Shown piece by piece: positions 18,801 to 26,101 of a stretch of DNA of 64,000 bases (position 1 is its first letter; each line of letters starts with the position of its first letter). The notes beneath the pieces were generated by a model. That model saw nothing but the letters and a program-made list of their open reading frames with translations. It did no database searches and was not told the DNA's origin. Position numbers and translations under genes: made by a program. The DNA comes from CALZIK01 sp945787635 (GTDB lineage Bacteria > Acidobacteriota > Thermoanaerobaculia > Multivoradales > JAHEKO01): assembly GCA_947259725.1 (NCBI GenBank), contig CAMYNM010000006.1, positions 101,981-165,980 on the forward strand. The letters run 5' to 3'.

Positions 18801-19058
18801 GACGTTGTAATCACCGGGCGGCAGCAACGGGGCGCGGAAGAAACCGTCGGCGCTGGTCGTCACCACGCGGGACTGGTTGGTCTTCGGGTTGGTGATCGTC
18901 ACGGTGACTCCCGGCAGGACCGAGCCCGATTCGTCGGTCACCGTACCCGCCAGCTGGCCCGTCGCCTGCGACCAGACAGTGGTCGGCATGGAGAGCAGAG
19001 CCATAGCCAGCAGCAGTACGACCATGTGGGGATGGCGGTTCCATGTTCTTACTTTCAT
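15804..19058 (-). CDS. Oar-like TonB-dependent receptor with carboxypeptidase-regulatory domain
   Basis: A 1084-residue outer-membrane protein. CAGGAGGAC precedes the ATG, followed by a signal peptide (MVVLLLAMALLSMPTTVWSQ). Next is a carboxypeptidase-regulatory-like Ig fold (GQLAGTVTDESGSVLPGVTVTI, residues about 30-115), a plug with LPLNGRNFTQL and SGFSVNGVRSQSNNFLLDG, and a very large barrel. NLPLNGRNF and the TNNDTFN plug signature define the Oar/OmpA-related receptors greatly expanded in Acidobacteriota. They are thought to import oligosaccharides or peptides, or to act in export and adhesion. A hairpin follows the stop. It is divergent from the aminotransferase gene; a possible promoter TTGCCA-17-GATAGT lies at 19245-19217 on this strand. 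Confidence 0.9.
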   Translation of the reverse strand: MKVRTWNRHPHMVVLLLAMALLSMPTTVWSQATGQLAGTVTDESGSVLPGVTVTITNPKTNQSRVVTTSADGFFRAPLLPPGDYNVTATLDGFNTLNREGVRVTAAETASVGLELTIGEVTEVMTVTGDATFIETSNATLGVVVDEETIVNLPLNGRNFTQLGTLTPGVVAPPALFGGGDGDADAGINGFGPVTSGFSVNGVRSQSNNFLLDGATNNDTFNTGFVLRPPPDAIEEFKILTHSYSAEYGRNAGSVVNVVTKSGSNEWHGSAWIFNRDDSFEERNFFSPTDQPKPPLEQDQFGGTLGGALMKDKLFGFTYYEGFRNTRGTTRNLTVLTAAERMGDFSGSGTIIDPQTGQPFPGNVIPADRLNGSAQQIINDFIPLPNSGTNRFITSPPATDDRDQLGLRLDYRVNDQNALLGRYLYSKSDRVTPPVVEPIGTTASSNLDDFMLSHTATINNSMFNQARVSQNKIDASPTVTSGITNAEYGLNVPNLNDLAVGLARVTVSGLPNLGDPQQPFVKRENDVQQFTDDFSWLKGRHAMKFGFDWREEEMFIGFINRPNGDFTFNGTQTGNAIADFLLGLPTQFRQASPGADAINEGKGASWAVYAQDEFRMSANLTLNLGIRYELNEPFVDSNDALNSFRPGQQSTRFPEAPTGLVYPGDQGVPRGTYNTDSDNLAPRLAVTWDPKGDGRSSVRAGWGIFYDSLPGQGDFFQNAVLAPPFNPLLQIDAGAADLSFNDPLANLTGGPTGFPPGIIFIGWGSEFTTPSYQHYNLTYQRQFGDNIGVEVGYVGSRGKNLPIFIETNPFTVVDVDGTPTRGPRLFPAFSLVRPTFTEAESWYDSIQASVRMRPTRGLNFLASYTYSDAEDHDSALNVGGGEELRPVLAVDQNDPASIDRALAFERGAARFDVEHRWVLSFGYDLPGFENKGGAMKAILGGWQVNGIVQTQTGFPFQIRTSTSSIYGLTGRPDLICDPNSGPRTVDEWFDTSCFSERSRAESVVPGNMGRNVVRGPGFERVDLSLFKNIDIKGDHRLQLRIEAFNAFNKLNLADPGFRIGTSTFGRITSTNGDGRIIQLGLKYSR

Positions 19059-19330
19059 CGTGTCCTCCTGTAGTGCAAACCCCGACCGGCTCGGCGCCGG
19101 CCTCGTGAGGAAAAACGAGCCTCCGGATCCGCTCCCCGATTCGGATACGGCTCTCGCGTCAGATCCGCGACTGCGATCAGGCGCCCGAAGCGCCGCGAAC
19201 GTCATTTGGTGGCGTAACTATCTCCGAAATCGTCTGACTTGGCAAGACATCACGACAACGACCGGTCTTGATTGCTGTTGTCGGCATCTCGGCTTTTCGA
19301 GTAGCCTCGCGTCGAACCCACGGAGGAGCC

Positions 19331-20668
19331 ATGAATCACCAAGAGCTTGCCGACAAGAACAAGCAGTACACGCTGGCGGCCTGGGCCGCCCAGGGCCAGT
19401 GGGCGCCGCTGACCATGAGCCGCGCCGAAGGCGTCTATTTCTGGAACGCCGACGGCAAGCGGTACATCGACTGGTCGTCCATGCTCATCAACGTCAACAT
19501 CGGGCACGGCAACCGCCACGTGATTCGAGCCATCCAGGAGCAGGCCGAGCGGTTCACCTACTGCCGCCCCGACTACGTCACCGAGCCGCGCGCGCGCCTG
19601 GGCGAGATTCTCGCGGAGGTCACGCCGCACCAGCTCGCGAAGAGCTTTTTCACCCTGGCCGGCGCCGACGCGATCGAGAACGCGATGAAGATGGCCCGGC
19701 TCTATTCCGGGCGCCAGAAGATCCTCACCCGTTATCGCTCGTACCATGGCGGCACCTTCGCCGCCGCAACCGCCGGAGGCGATCCCCGGCGGTTGGCCAA
19801 CGAGCCCGGAGTGCCCTGGATCGTGCGATTGCACGACCCCTATGCCTATCGCAGCCCCCTGTACCGCGGCCGCACAGCCGACGAAGGCGACCAGGCGCTG
19901 GTCGACCAGATGCGCGACACCATCGAGTTCGAGGGTCCCGAGAACATCGCCGCGATCCTGCTCGAGGGCTACAGCGGCACGAGCGGCGTGATCCAGGGCG
20001 GCCGGGTGTACTGGCAGGGCGTCCAGCGCCTGTGCGACGAGTACGACATTCTGCTCATTATCGACGAGGTCATGAGCGGCTTCGGCCGCACCGGCAAGTG
20101 GTTCGGCATCGACCACTACCCCTTCGTCAAGCCCGACATCCTGGTCTCCGCAAAAGGCCTCACCTGCGGCTACGTGCCGCTCGGAGCGGTGACCGTCAGC
20201 CCCGAGATCGCCGCCCACTTCGACGGCAACACGCTCTGGTGCGGGCTCACCTACAGCAGCCACGCGCTGGCCTGCGCCGCCGGCATCGCCTGCTATGAGG
20301 TCTATCGCGACGAGGATCTGATCGCGCGCTCGGCCGCCAAGGGAAAGATCCTGGAAGCCGGTCTCGAGAAGCTCCGCGACGTGCATCCCTGTCTCGGCGA
20401 TATCCGCGGCACCGGCCTCCACTTCGTGATCGAACTGGTCAAGGATCCCGAGACACGCGAACCGTTGAGTCCCTTCAACGGCCCCTTGACCGAGCCGATG
20501 GCGAAGATCTCCAAGTTCTTCCGAGACGAGGGGCTGAGCACCTTCGTGCGCTGGAATTGGATCTTCTGCTGCCCGCCGCTCGTCATCACCGATGAAGAGC
20601 TCGCCGAGGGGCTCGACCTGGTGGACCGGGCGCTCGCTCTCGCGGCTCCCTACGTCGCTGGGGGCTAG
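19331..20668 (+). CDS. Class III (omega) aminotransferase, PLP-dependent
   Basis: A 445-residue fold-type I aminotransferase. The gene starts at an ATG after GGAGGAGCC. It has the class III marks: MLINVNIGHGNRHV at the N-terminus, SYHGGTFAAATAGGD contacting PLP phosphate, LLIIDEVMSGFGRTGKWFG with the cofactor-contacting Asp, and the Schiff-base Lys in LVSAKGLTCGYVPLGAV. It moves an amino group from an omega-amino acid, diamine or taurine to pyruvate or 2-oxoglutarate. The closest look is to taurine- or beta-alanine-pyruvate aminotransferases. Its neighbourhood to mmsA-type catabolism fits beta-alanine use, which is an inference. Confidence 0.87.
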   Translation: MNHQELADKNKQYTLAAWAAQGQWAPLTMSRAEGVYFWNADGKRYIDWSSMLINVNIGHGNRHVIRAIQEQAERFTYCRPDYVTEPRARLGEILAEVTPHQLAKSFFTLAGADAIENAMKMARLYSGRQKILTRYRSYHGGTFAAATAGGDPRRLANEPGVPWIVRLHDPYAYRSPLYRGRTADEGDQALVDQMRDTIEFEGPENIAAILLEGYSGTSGVIQGGRVYWQGVQRLCDEYDILLIIDEVMSGFGRTGKWFGIDHYPFVKPDILVSAKGLTCGYVPLGAVTVSPEIAAHFDGNTLWCGLTYSSHALACAAGIACYEVYRDEDLIARSAAKGKILEAGLEKLRDVHPCLGDIRGTGLHFVIELVKDPETREPLSPFNGPLTEPMAKISKFFRDEGLSTFVRWNWIFCCPPLVITDEELAEGLDLVDRALALAAPYVAGG

Positions 20669-20713
20669 GAGACTTGAGCTCGTCGGCCGCGGTCGGCGAG
20701 CCACCACCACCGC

Positions 20714-20733
20714 TGAGGTAGCGTCGGGCGCCC
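20714..20733 (+). repeat. Half copy of REP-like family B
   Basis: TGAGGTAGCGTCGGGCGCCC matches the left arm of the element at 13449 over about 19 bases, but no matching right arm follows. It lies in the 144-base gap between convergent genes. Confidence 0.55.
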
Positions 20734-20784
20734 TCACGGAAGGACCGATCCGAGAAGGGAACGCCACGGCAGGACCAGCCGGGA

Positions 20785-20810
20785 GGGGACACCTCGAGAA
20801 AGGTGTCCCC
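20785..20810. terminator. Family C hairpin between convergent genes
   Basis: GGGGACACCT-CGAGAA-AGGTGTCCCC is a perfect 10-bp stem with a 6-base loop, three bases from the stop of the minus-strand dehydrogenase gene. It is followed by GATTACA. It could terminate both convergent transcripts, although no T run is present. It also looks like a dispersed palindrome of a third type. Confidence 0.5.
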
Positions 20811-20812
20811 GA

Positions 20813-21928
20813 TTACAACGCTTCGCCGATGGCGGCGGCGAGCTCTTTCGTGGTCGCGTCCCCGCCGAGATCGGGTGTCCGTACACGCCCGGCAGCGACC
20901 ACGGACTCGATAGCCGCGACGATCCGGTCGTGCGCGGCGGTCTCGCCGAGATGTTCGAGCATCATCGCGCCCGCCCAGATGGTGCCGATCGGATTGGCGA
21001 TCCCCCGGCCGGCGATGTCGGGCGCCGAGCCGTGAATCGGCTCGAACATCGAGGGATGCCGGCGCTCCGGGTTGAGATTGCCGCTCGGCGCCAGGCCCAG
21101 GCTGCCGGTGATCGCGGCGCCCAGGTCGGTGAGAATGTCGCCGAAAAGATTCGAGGCGACGATCGTGTCGAGCGTCTCGGGGTGGTTCACCATGCGGGCA
21201 GCGAGGGCATCGACGTGGTAGCGGGTGACTTCAACTTGCGAATACTCGGCCGCCACTTCGGCGACGACTTCGTCCCAGAGCACCATCGAATGGCGCAGAG
21301 CGTTCGACTTGGTCGCGCTGGCGAGCTTTCGGCGCGGGCGGCTCGCCGCCAGCTCGAAGGCGAAACGGGCCACCCGCTCGATACCCCGCCGCGAGAACAC
21401 CGAGGTCTCCTCGGCGGTCTCGGTGTCCTCACCACGATCCACCCGCCGGCCGATGCCGCAGTATTCGCCTTCCGAGTTTTCGCGCACGCAGACCATGTCG
21501 ACGTCCTCCGCGGATCGACCGGCCAGTGGCGTAGCGGCACCGGCCAGGAGCCGCATCGGCCTGAGGTTGACGTACTGATCGAACCGCTGGCGAATCGGCA
21601 GCACCAGGCCCCAGACCGGCACGTGATCGGCAAGCTCGGGAGAGCCGACGGCGCCGAGCAGGATGGCATCGACCGACGACAGCGTGTCCAGAGCGTCGGC
21701 CGGCATCATCTCGCCGTGCCGCGCGTGGTAGTCGCTCCCCCAGGGAAACTCCTCGGAGACGAACCTGAAGCCGCCCGACGCCGCTACGGCACGCAGCACC
21801 TCAAGCGCTACCGGCGTGACCTCCTTGCCGACTCCGTCGCCGGGGATGACCGCGACGCGGTAGTTGCGCGATCCGTCGCCCGCCCGCGAGCTTCGGGCTC
21901 GGTGAGCCTTGGGAGCCGGTGGCGTCAC
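20813..21928 (-). CDS. Tartrate/D-malate dehydrogenase-type decarboxylating dehydrogenase
   Basis: A 371-residue member of the isocitrate/isopropylmalate dehydrogenase family. RVAVIPGDGVGKEV opens the fold. LLGAVGSPELADHVPVWGLVLPIRQRFDQYVNLRP is the block typical of tartrate and D-malate dehydrogenases, spanning the catalytic arginines. VRENSEGEYCG, TKSNALRHSM (Lys), HVDALAARM and SNLFGDILTDLGA supply substrate and Mg2+ residues, and EPIHGSAPDIAGRGIANPIG binds the NAD adenosine. It oxidatively decarboxylates a 2-hydroxy acid. The GTG start at 21928 overlaps the SDR stop (GTGA), so the two are translated together. Tartrate, malate and 3-isopropylmalate cannot be told apart with certainty. Confidence 0.85.
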   Translation of the reverse strand: MTPPAPKAHRARSSRAGDGSRNYRVAVIPGDGVGKEVTPVALEVLRAVAASGGFRFVSEEFPWGSDYHARHGEMMPADALDTLSSVDAILLGAVGSPELADHVPVWGLVLPIRQRFDQYVNLRPMRLLAGAATPLAGRSAEDVDMVCVRENSEGEYCGIGRRVDRGEDTETAEETSVFSRRGIERVARFAFELAASRPRRKLASATKSNALRHSMVLWDEVVAEVAAEYSQVEVTRYHVDALAARMVNHPETLDTIVASNLFGDILTDLGAAITGSLGLAPSGNLNPERRHPSMFEPIHGSAPDIAGRGIANPIGTIWAGAMMLEHLGETAAHDRIVAAIESVVAAGRVRTPDLGGDATTKELAAAIGEAL

Positions 21929-22716
21929 ATCCCGGGCGGCGTGAAGCGGCCGTCGGTCGCCGTCCAGCCCGCGTCGACGAAGATCACCGTTCCGGTGACG
22001 TAGCTCGCCGCGTCGGAGGCCAGAAAGACGGTCGCGCCGACCATCTCCTCGGGCTGCGCCCAGCGGTTGAAGATGTTTCGCGCCGCGTAGGCCTGGTACC
22101 ACTCCGGGTTTGCCTTGATCGGACCGGTCAACGGCGTCTCGACGACGCCGGGCGCCACGGCGTTCACCCGCACGCCCTTCGGACCGAGCTCGGCGGCCAG
22201 AGCCCGCGCCATCTGCAGGATACCCGCCTTGGTCGCGGCGTAGACGCCCTGCCCGGGCTCCACCATGAGAGAGCGGATGGATGAGAACATGATGATGCTT
22301 CCGGAGCCCTGTTCGCTCATGATCCGGCCGGCCGACTGCATGGCGTGAAGGCCGCCCTTCAGGTTGAGCCCGATCACGCGATCGAACTCGTCGTCGGTGT
22401 AGTCGAGCAGCGGCTTGCGGACGTTCATGGCGGGAGTGCAGACCAGCACGTCGAGGCTGCCATGGCGATCGCGTACCCCGCCAAAGGCCGTTGCGACCGC
22501 GTCGCCGTCGCCGAGATCGAGCACCGCCGCATCGGCCTGGCCGCCGTCGGCGGCGATCGCCTCCGCGGTCTCCCGGGCCAGATCACCCTTGATGTCGAGG
22601 CAGACGACCCGCCCCCCGTGGGCCGCGCATCCCACCGCCACGGCCCGCCCGATGCCCGATCCGGCACCGACGACAGCGACGTTTTTTCCCTCCAGACTGA
22701 ACAACGAGCTCGGCAT
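21925..22716 (-). CDS. Short-chain dehydrogenase/reductase
   Basis: A 263-residue classical SDR with TAGGAGGGATC before the ATG. VVGAGSGIGRAVAVG binds the dinucleotide, and LDIKG with Asp after strand 2 favours NAD(H). The catalytic Ser is in SIIMFSSIRS and the YxxxK pair in VYAATKAG, followed by VRVNAVAPGVVETPL. It oxidises or reduces a hydroxyl/keto group of a small substrate. The gene lies between a symporter and a tartrate/malate-type dehydrogenase, 29 bases after the former and overlapping the latter, so the three look like one pathway for a hydroxy acid or sugar acid. Confidence 0.88.
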   Translation of the reverse strand: MPSSLFSLEGKNVAVVGAGSGIGRAVAVGCAAHGGRVVCLDIKGDLARETAEAIAADGGQADAAVLDLGDGDAVATAFGGVRDRHGSLDVLVCTPAMNVRKPLLDYTDDEFDRVIGLNLKGGLHAMQSAGRIMSEQGSGSIIMFSSIRSLMVEPGQGVYAATKAGILQMARALAAELGPKGVRVNAVAPGVVETPLTGPIKANPEWYQAYAARNIFNRWAQPEEMVGATVFLASDAASYVTGTVIFVDAGWTATDGRFTPPGM

Positions 22717-22745
22717 GATCCCTCCTATGTTATCCAGCTCTCAGC

Positions 22746-24170
22746 CTACCGGACTTTGCTCGATCGCGCGGAGCGCAGGAGCAGAACAACCCCGCACACC
22801 AGAACCGAAGCGATCAGCCCCCAGGTGTTGGGACTCAAGGCCGCGACCCACCCGGACGCGCCCGACCATTCCTTCCAGGGCGCCAGCCTCGCGGCGATCA
22901 ACACGGCGACTCCGCCGCCGATCGCGGCCAGCGCCTCGGGCGTGCCGATCCGTCGGGACTGGAGCCCCACGACCACCGGCACGAAGAGGCTGACTCCCAG
23001 AAGCGAGTAGAAGATGCTGAGCGAGCCGATCACCGAGGGCAGGACGATCGCGAGCGCGACTCCGAGAGCTCCTCCCGTCACCGCGGCGATGCGCGCGACC
23101 TTGAGCACCTGGCGATCGTCGGCGTCGGGTCGCACGAACCGCTTGTAGAGATCCTTGGAAAGAGACGTGGCCAGCATGAAGAGGATCGCGTCGGCCGAGC
23201 TCATCTCGGCCGAGAACACCGCGGCCAGTCCGATGCTCCCGAGCGCCACCGGCAGCCCCACGGTCAGGACCATGGGCAGCGCAAGCTCGCCGTTGGCGAG
23301 ATTGGGATCGTAGACGCGGGCGATCATCCCGAGCACCGGCGGTACCGCCGCGAACGCCATCAAGGCCACCGCGCTCGCCCCGACGCCGAGCCGGATGGTC
23401 TTCTCGTCGCGAGCGCCGTAGACCTTCTGCAGGAGCCCGGGCGAGACCATGAACGCCGGCACGAGCAGCGCCAGGTAGGTCCAGCTCGAGCTTCCGCCCC
23501 AGAAATCGAAGTAGCTCTCCATTCCCGGAGCTCCCTCGGGGACCGCCGCCACGACAGCCGCCCAGCCGCCGGCGTCGGCCAGAGCCCAGGGCAACGCCAC
23601 GGCGAAGCCGATCACCAGCACCACCAGCTGCACCAGATTGACCCAGGCCGAGGTCAAGAGGCCGCCGGCGGCGAAATAGACCGTCATCACCCCGCCGCCG
23701 ATCAGGCAACCGATCTCCTTGGGAACGCCGGCGACGACGTTCAAGATCCACGACAGCGCGATGAGCTGCCCCGCGAGGATCGCCAGGGTCCCCAGCCACA
23801 GCAGGATCGCGATCGTGGCTCGCACCTCGCGGCCGTAGCGGAACTCGAGGTAGTCGCCGGCGGTATAGAGATCGTGCTCTCGCGCGAGCCGCCAGATCCG
23901 CGGCCCGATCCAGAGCGCCAGGAGAAGCGTGCCGATGCCGGCGGATCCGACCCACCAGATCCCACTGAGGCCGCGGCTGTAGCCCAGTCCGGCCGCGCCG
24001 ACCGTCGAGCCGGCGCCGATATTGGCGGCGAGAACCGTCGAGAACAGAAGGATCGGCCCGAGCTTGCGGCCGGCCACGAAGAAGGTCCCGGTGGTCTCCA
24101 CACGCCGGCCGATCCACAGGCCGAGCGCCAGAAGCACGATCGAGTAGAGGATGAGAACTGTCAGCTGCAA
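22746..24170 (-). CDS. Sodium:solute symporter (SSS family)
   Basis: A 474-residue membrane protein with about 13 helices: LTVLILYSIVLLALGLWIGRR, TFFVAGRKLGP, LAANIGAGSTVGAAG in helix 1, and AAVFSAEMSSADAILFMLATSLSKDLYKR, the strongly conserved Na+-site helix with its Ser-Ser and following loop. The start codon is TTG, directly before the first helix, with no better ATG. It probably brings in the substrate of the SDR and the tartrate/malate-type dehydrogenase encoded immediately downstream. The upstream gene on the same strand ends 79 bases away. Confidence 0.85.
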   Translation of the reverse strand: MQLTVLILYSIVLLALGLWIGRRVETTGTFFVAGRKLGPILLFSTVLAANIGAGSTVGAAGLGYSRGLSGIWWVGSAGIGTLLLALWIGPRIWRLAREHDLYTAGDYLEFRYGREVRATIAILLWLGTLAILAGQLIALSWILNVVAGVPKEIGCLIGGGVMTVYFAAGGLLTSAWVNLVQLVVLVIGFAVALPWALADAGGWAAVVAAVPEGAPGMESYFDFWGGSSSWTYLALLVPAFMVSPGLLQKVYGARDEKTIRLGVGASAVALMAFAAVPPVLGMIARVYDPNLANGELALPMVLTVGLPVALGSIGLAAVFSAEMSSADAILFMLATSLSKDLYKRFVRPDADDRQVLKVARIAAVTGGALGVALAIVLPSVIGSLSIFYSLLGVSLFVPVVVGLQSRRIGTPEALAAIGGGVAVLIAARLAPWKEWSGASGWVAALSPNTWGLIASVLVCGVVLLLRSARSSKVR

Positions 24171-24249
24171 AGCAAGGTCCCCCGAGTCTTCCGGCGATGC
24201 GGCGAGCAGCGCGGCCCCGAGAAGCCCTCACCTCGCCGACCGCGGCTGT

Positions 24250-25014
24250 TTACGAGTCCGGTTGATTCTGCCGGTCGCCGACCGCTTCTGTCCAGGCCGG
24301 GTCCTCGAGGCGCTCGATCGAACGTCGAAGGTTGCCTCTCGCCGCTTCCTCGTACTTCTGCTGGAAGTGCTCCGTCGAGTAGATCGCCGGCCGATCCAGA
24401 AACCGTCTCAGAATCCGCGCGCGCCCCGCGTTGAATCCCGCCGCTCCGCGCGCTTCGATGACCGGGGCGTATTCGATGCGGATTTCGTCCTCATAGGCAT
24501 CGAAGCGCTCCCAAGGCTGGCCGAGGATCGAGAGATCGATGTCGACCACGAGCTCGGCGTCGCCGGTCGATGGCACCGCGTTGTGGCGCGTCGCCAGAAT
24601 GAGATCGGAGACGCGCTCGGCGCGCTCCTCGCTCAAGCCCAGCACACGTGCGGATTCTCTTCCCAACCACGCGCTCTCACCTTCATTGTCCGCGCCTCCG
24701 ATGTCATAGACGACGTCGTGAAACCAGAGCGCCAGCTCGACGGCCTCCGGGTCGTGGGCCAACTCGCGCGCCTGGTCGAACTCGCGCAGGGCGTGTTGGA
24801 TGTGCCGAAGCGTGTGATAGGCCCGATGAGGTTCGCAGTAGCGCGCGGCGAGCTTCCGGAACGGAGCTTCGCCGTCGGCTTTCGATCCCTCCGATCGAAG
24901 CTCTTCGACAAAGGCCGCCCACCGCTCTCGCGAGGCATCGAGGTCGGGGCAGTCAGCACGGGCCGCAGGTATGGCGATCATCAGCGATAAGAGCCAAGTG
25001 GCGATGAGTTTCAT
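24250..25014 (-). CDS. Secreted HD-domain phosphohydrolase-like protein
   Basis: A 254-residue protein. After a signal peptide (LIATWLLSLMIAIPAARA) it resembles the predicted HD superfamily hydrolases of COG4339: ARYCEPHRAYHTLRHIQHAL with the first His, ALWFHDVVYDIGGADNEGES with the HD pair, and DLSILG with the late Asp. These cytoplasmic relatives are metal enzymes of unknown substrate. The export signal is unusual and suggests a periplasmic role. It is the last of three minus-strand genes after the aromatic synthase fusion and the phosphatase lipoprotein. Confidence 0.75.
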   Translation of the reverse strand: MKLIATWLLSLMIAIPAARADCPDLDASRERWAAFVEELRSEGSKADGEAPFRKLAARYCEPHRAYHTLRHIQHALREFDQARELAHDPEAVELALWFHDVVYDIGGADNEGESAWLGRESARVLGLSEERAERVSDLILATRHNAVPSTGDAELVVDIDLSILGQPWERFDAYEDEIRIEYAPVIEARGAAGFNAGRARILRRFLDRPAIYSTEHFQQKYEEAARGNLRRSIERLEDPAWTEAVGDRQNQPDS

Positions 25015-25063
25015 CGGTACGCTCCATTCTAGAGCCTCGCCGACGACGCTGACGGCTACGACC

Positions 25064-26101
25064 TCATCGGTTCGCTGGTTGCCGCCACAAGCTGGCCCGG
25101 TGGATTACGCGGCCTGTGGGGGCCGACGCATCCACGAACTCGAAGGAGAGCTCATCCGGAGATACCTCGACGATCGCGAAGCCGAAGGCGCTCGTGGCCG
25201 AAATCACCTCGACGCCGGAGCCTGGAGGAAACGCCCAGCTTTGTCTCGCCGCATACAGGTCGCCGCCGCCGGCGCCCTGGACGATCTGATCGAAGTCCGG
25301 AGTCCGTAGATGCCCCTGGAGATGGTCGTGGCCAGCGAAGTAGACGTCGACGTCGCATCTGCGGATCAGGCGCTCGAGCAGTGCTTGCTCGATCTCTTTG
25401 AAGGTTCCATTGGCGCGGCCGTGCCGGCCGCCCGGCGTATAGATCGGATGGTGTCCGAAGACGAGTCTCCAGCCGGGTGCGGCACACAGATGCTCGCGGG
25501 CGCGCTCGATCTGGCCGGTTTCGAGCCCCCGTGTGAGCAGGGTGGTGTCGACCGCTTGGATCGCCACCCATTCCGGCAGCTGCGGAACGGCATAGTCGAG
25601 AGCCGGCATGCGCCAGCGCTCACTCAGTTCGGAGTAGCTGATCTCGCTTTGGATCGAGCCCTTGCGCAGCCAGTCGTGGTTGCCGGCCACCATCCAGAAA
25701 TCGGTTCGGCCGAACGCTCGATACGGTGCTTCGAACTGTTTCTCGAACGCACTCAGGGCGCGCTCGGCGTCCGGCCCCTCGAGACTCCGCGCGCCGGACC
25801 GGTAGATGTTGTCGCCGGTCACGAGGACGAAGTCGCACCCGCCGTCGGCGGCGCAACGTTCGTGCAGGACGTCGCCAACGGCGAGTTGCTCGGGTCCGCC
25901 GGTGCCCGAATCGCCGAGAACCGCAAAGCGCAAGCTCGTCTCGCCGCGATGGTCCGCTACCACGAGCGCGCCTGCGGGGCGAATCCGGAGCAACTCACCG
26001 ACCTTCGGGCCGGTGACTCTTCGAAGCTGGATGCACGCCGCAACCAGCGAGACGACGACCAATGCGACGCAAAGTAGGAAAGTGCGCGTACGACCTACCA
26101 T
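25064..26101 (-). CDS. Metallophosphoesterase lipoprotein, purple acid phosphatase-like
   Basis: A 345-residue protein with an N-terminal helix ending in a lipobox (VVSLVAACIQL), so it is likely anchored to a membrane. The calcineurin-like two-metal site is complete: FAVLGDSGTGG, LVTGDNIYRSG, VAGNHDWLRKG, VFGHHPIYTPGGRHG and YFAGHDHLQGH. The motif spacing resembles tartrate-resistant (purple) acid phosphatases; the purple-type Tyr would be the one in DNIY. It hydrolyses phosphate monoesters outside the cytoplasm. The ATG overlaps the end of the aromatic synthase gene by seven bases. This coupling is odd for an extracytoplasmic phosphatase and may be incidental packing. Confidence 0.83.
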   Translation of the reverse strand: MVGRTRTFLLCVALVVVSLVAACIQLRRVTGPKVGELLRIRPAGALVVADHRGETSLRFAVLGDSGTGGPEQLAVGDVLHERCAADGGCDFVLVTGDNIYRSGARSLEGPDAERALSAFEKQFEAPYRAFGRTDFWMVAGNHDWLRKGSIQSEISYSELSERWRMPALDYAVPQLPEWVAIQAVDTTLLTRGLETGQIERAREHLCAAPGWRLVFGHHPIYTPGGRHGRANGTFKEIEQALLERLIRRCDVDVYFAGHDHLQGHLRTPDFDQIVQGAGGGDLYAARQSWAFPPGSGVEVISATSAFGFAIVEVSPDELSFEFVDASAPTGRVIHRASLWRQPANR

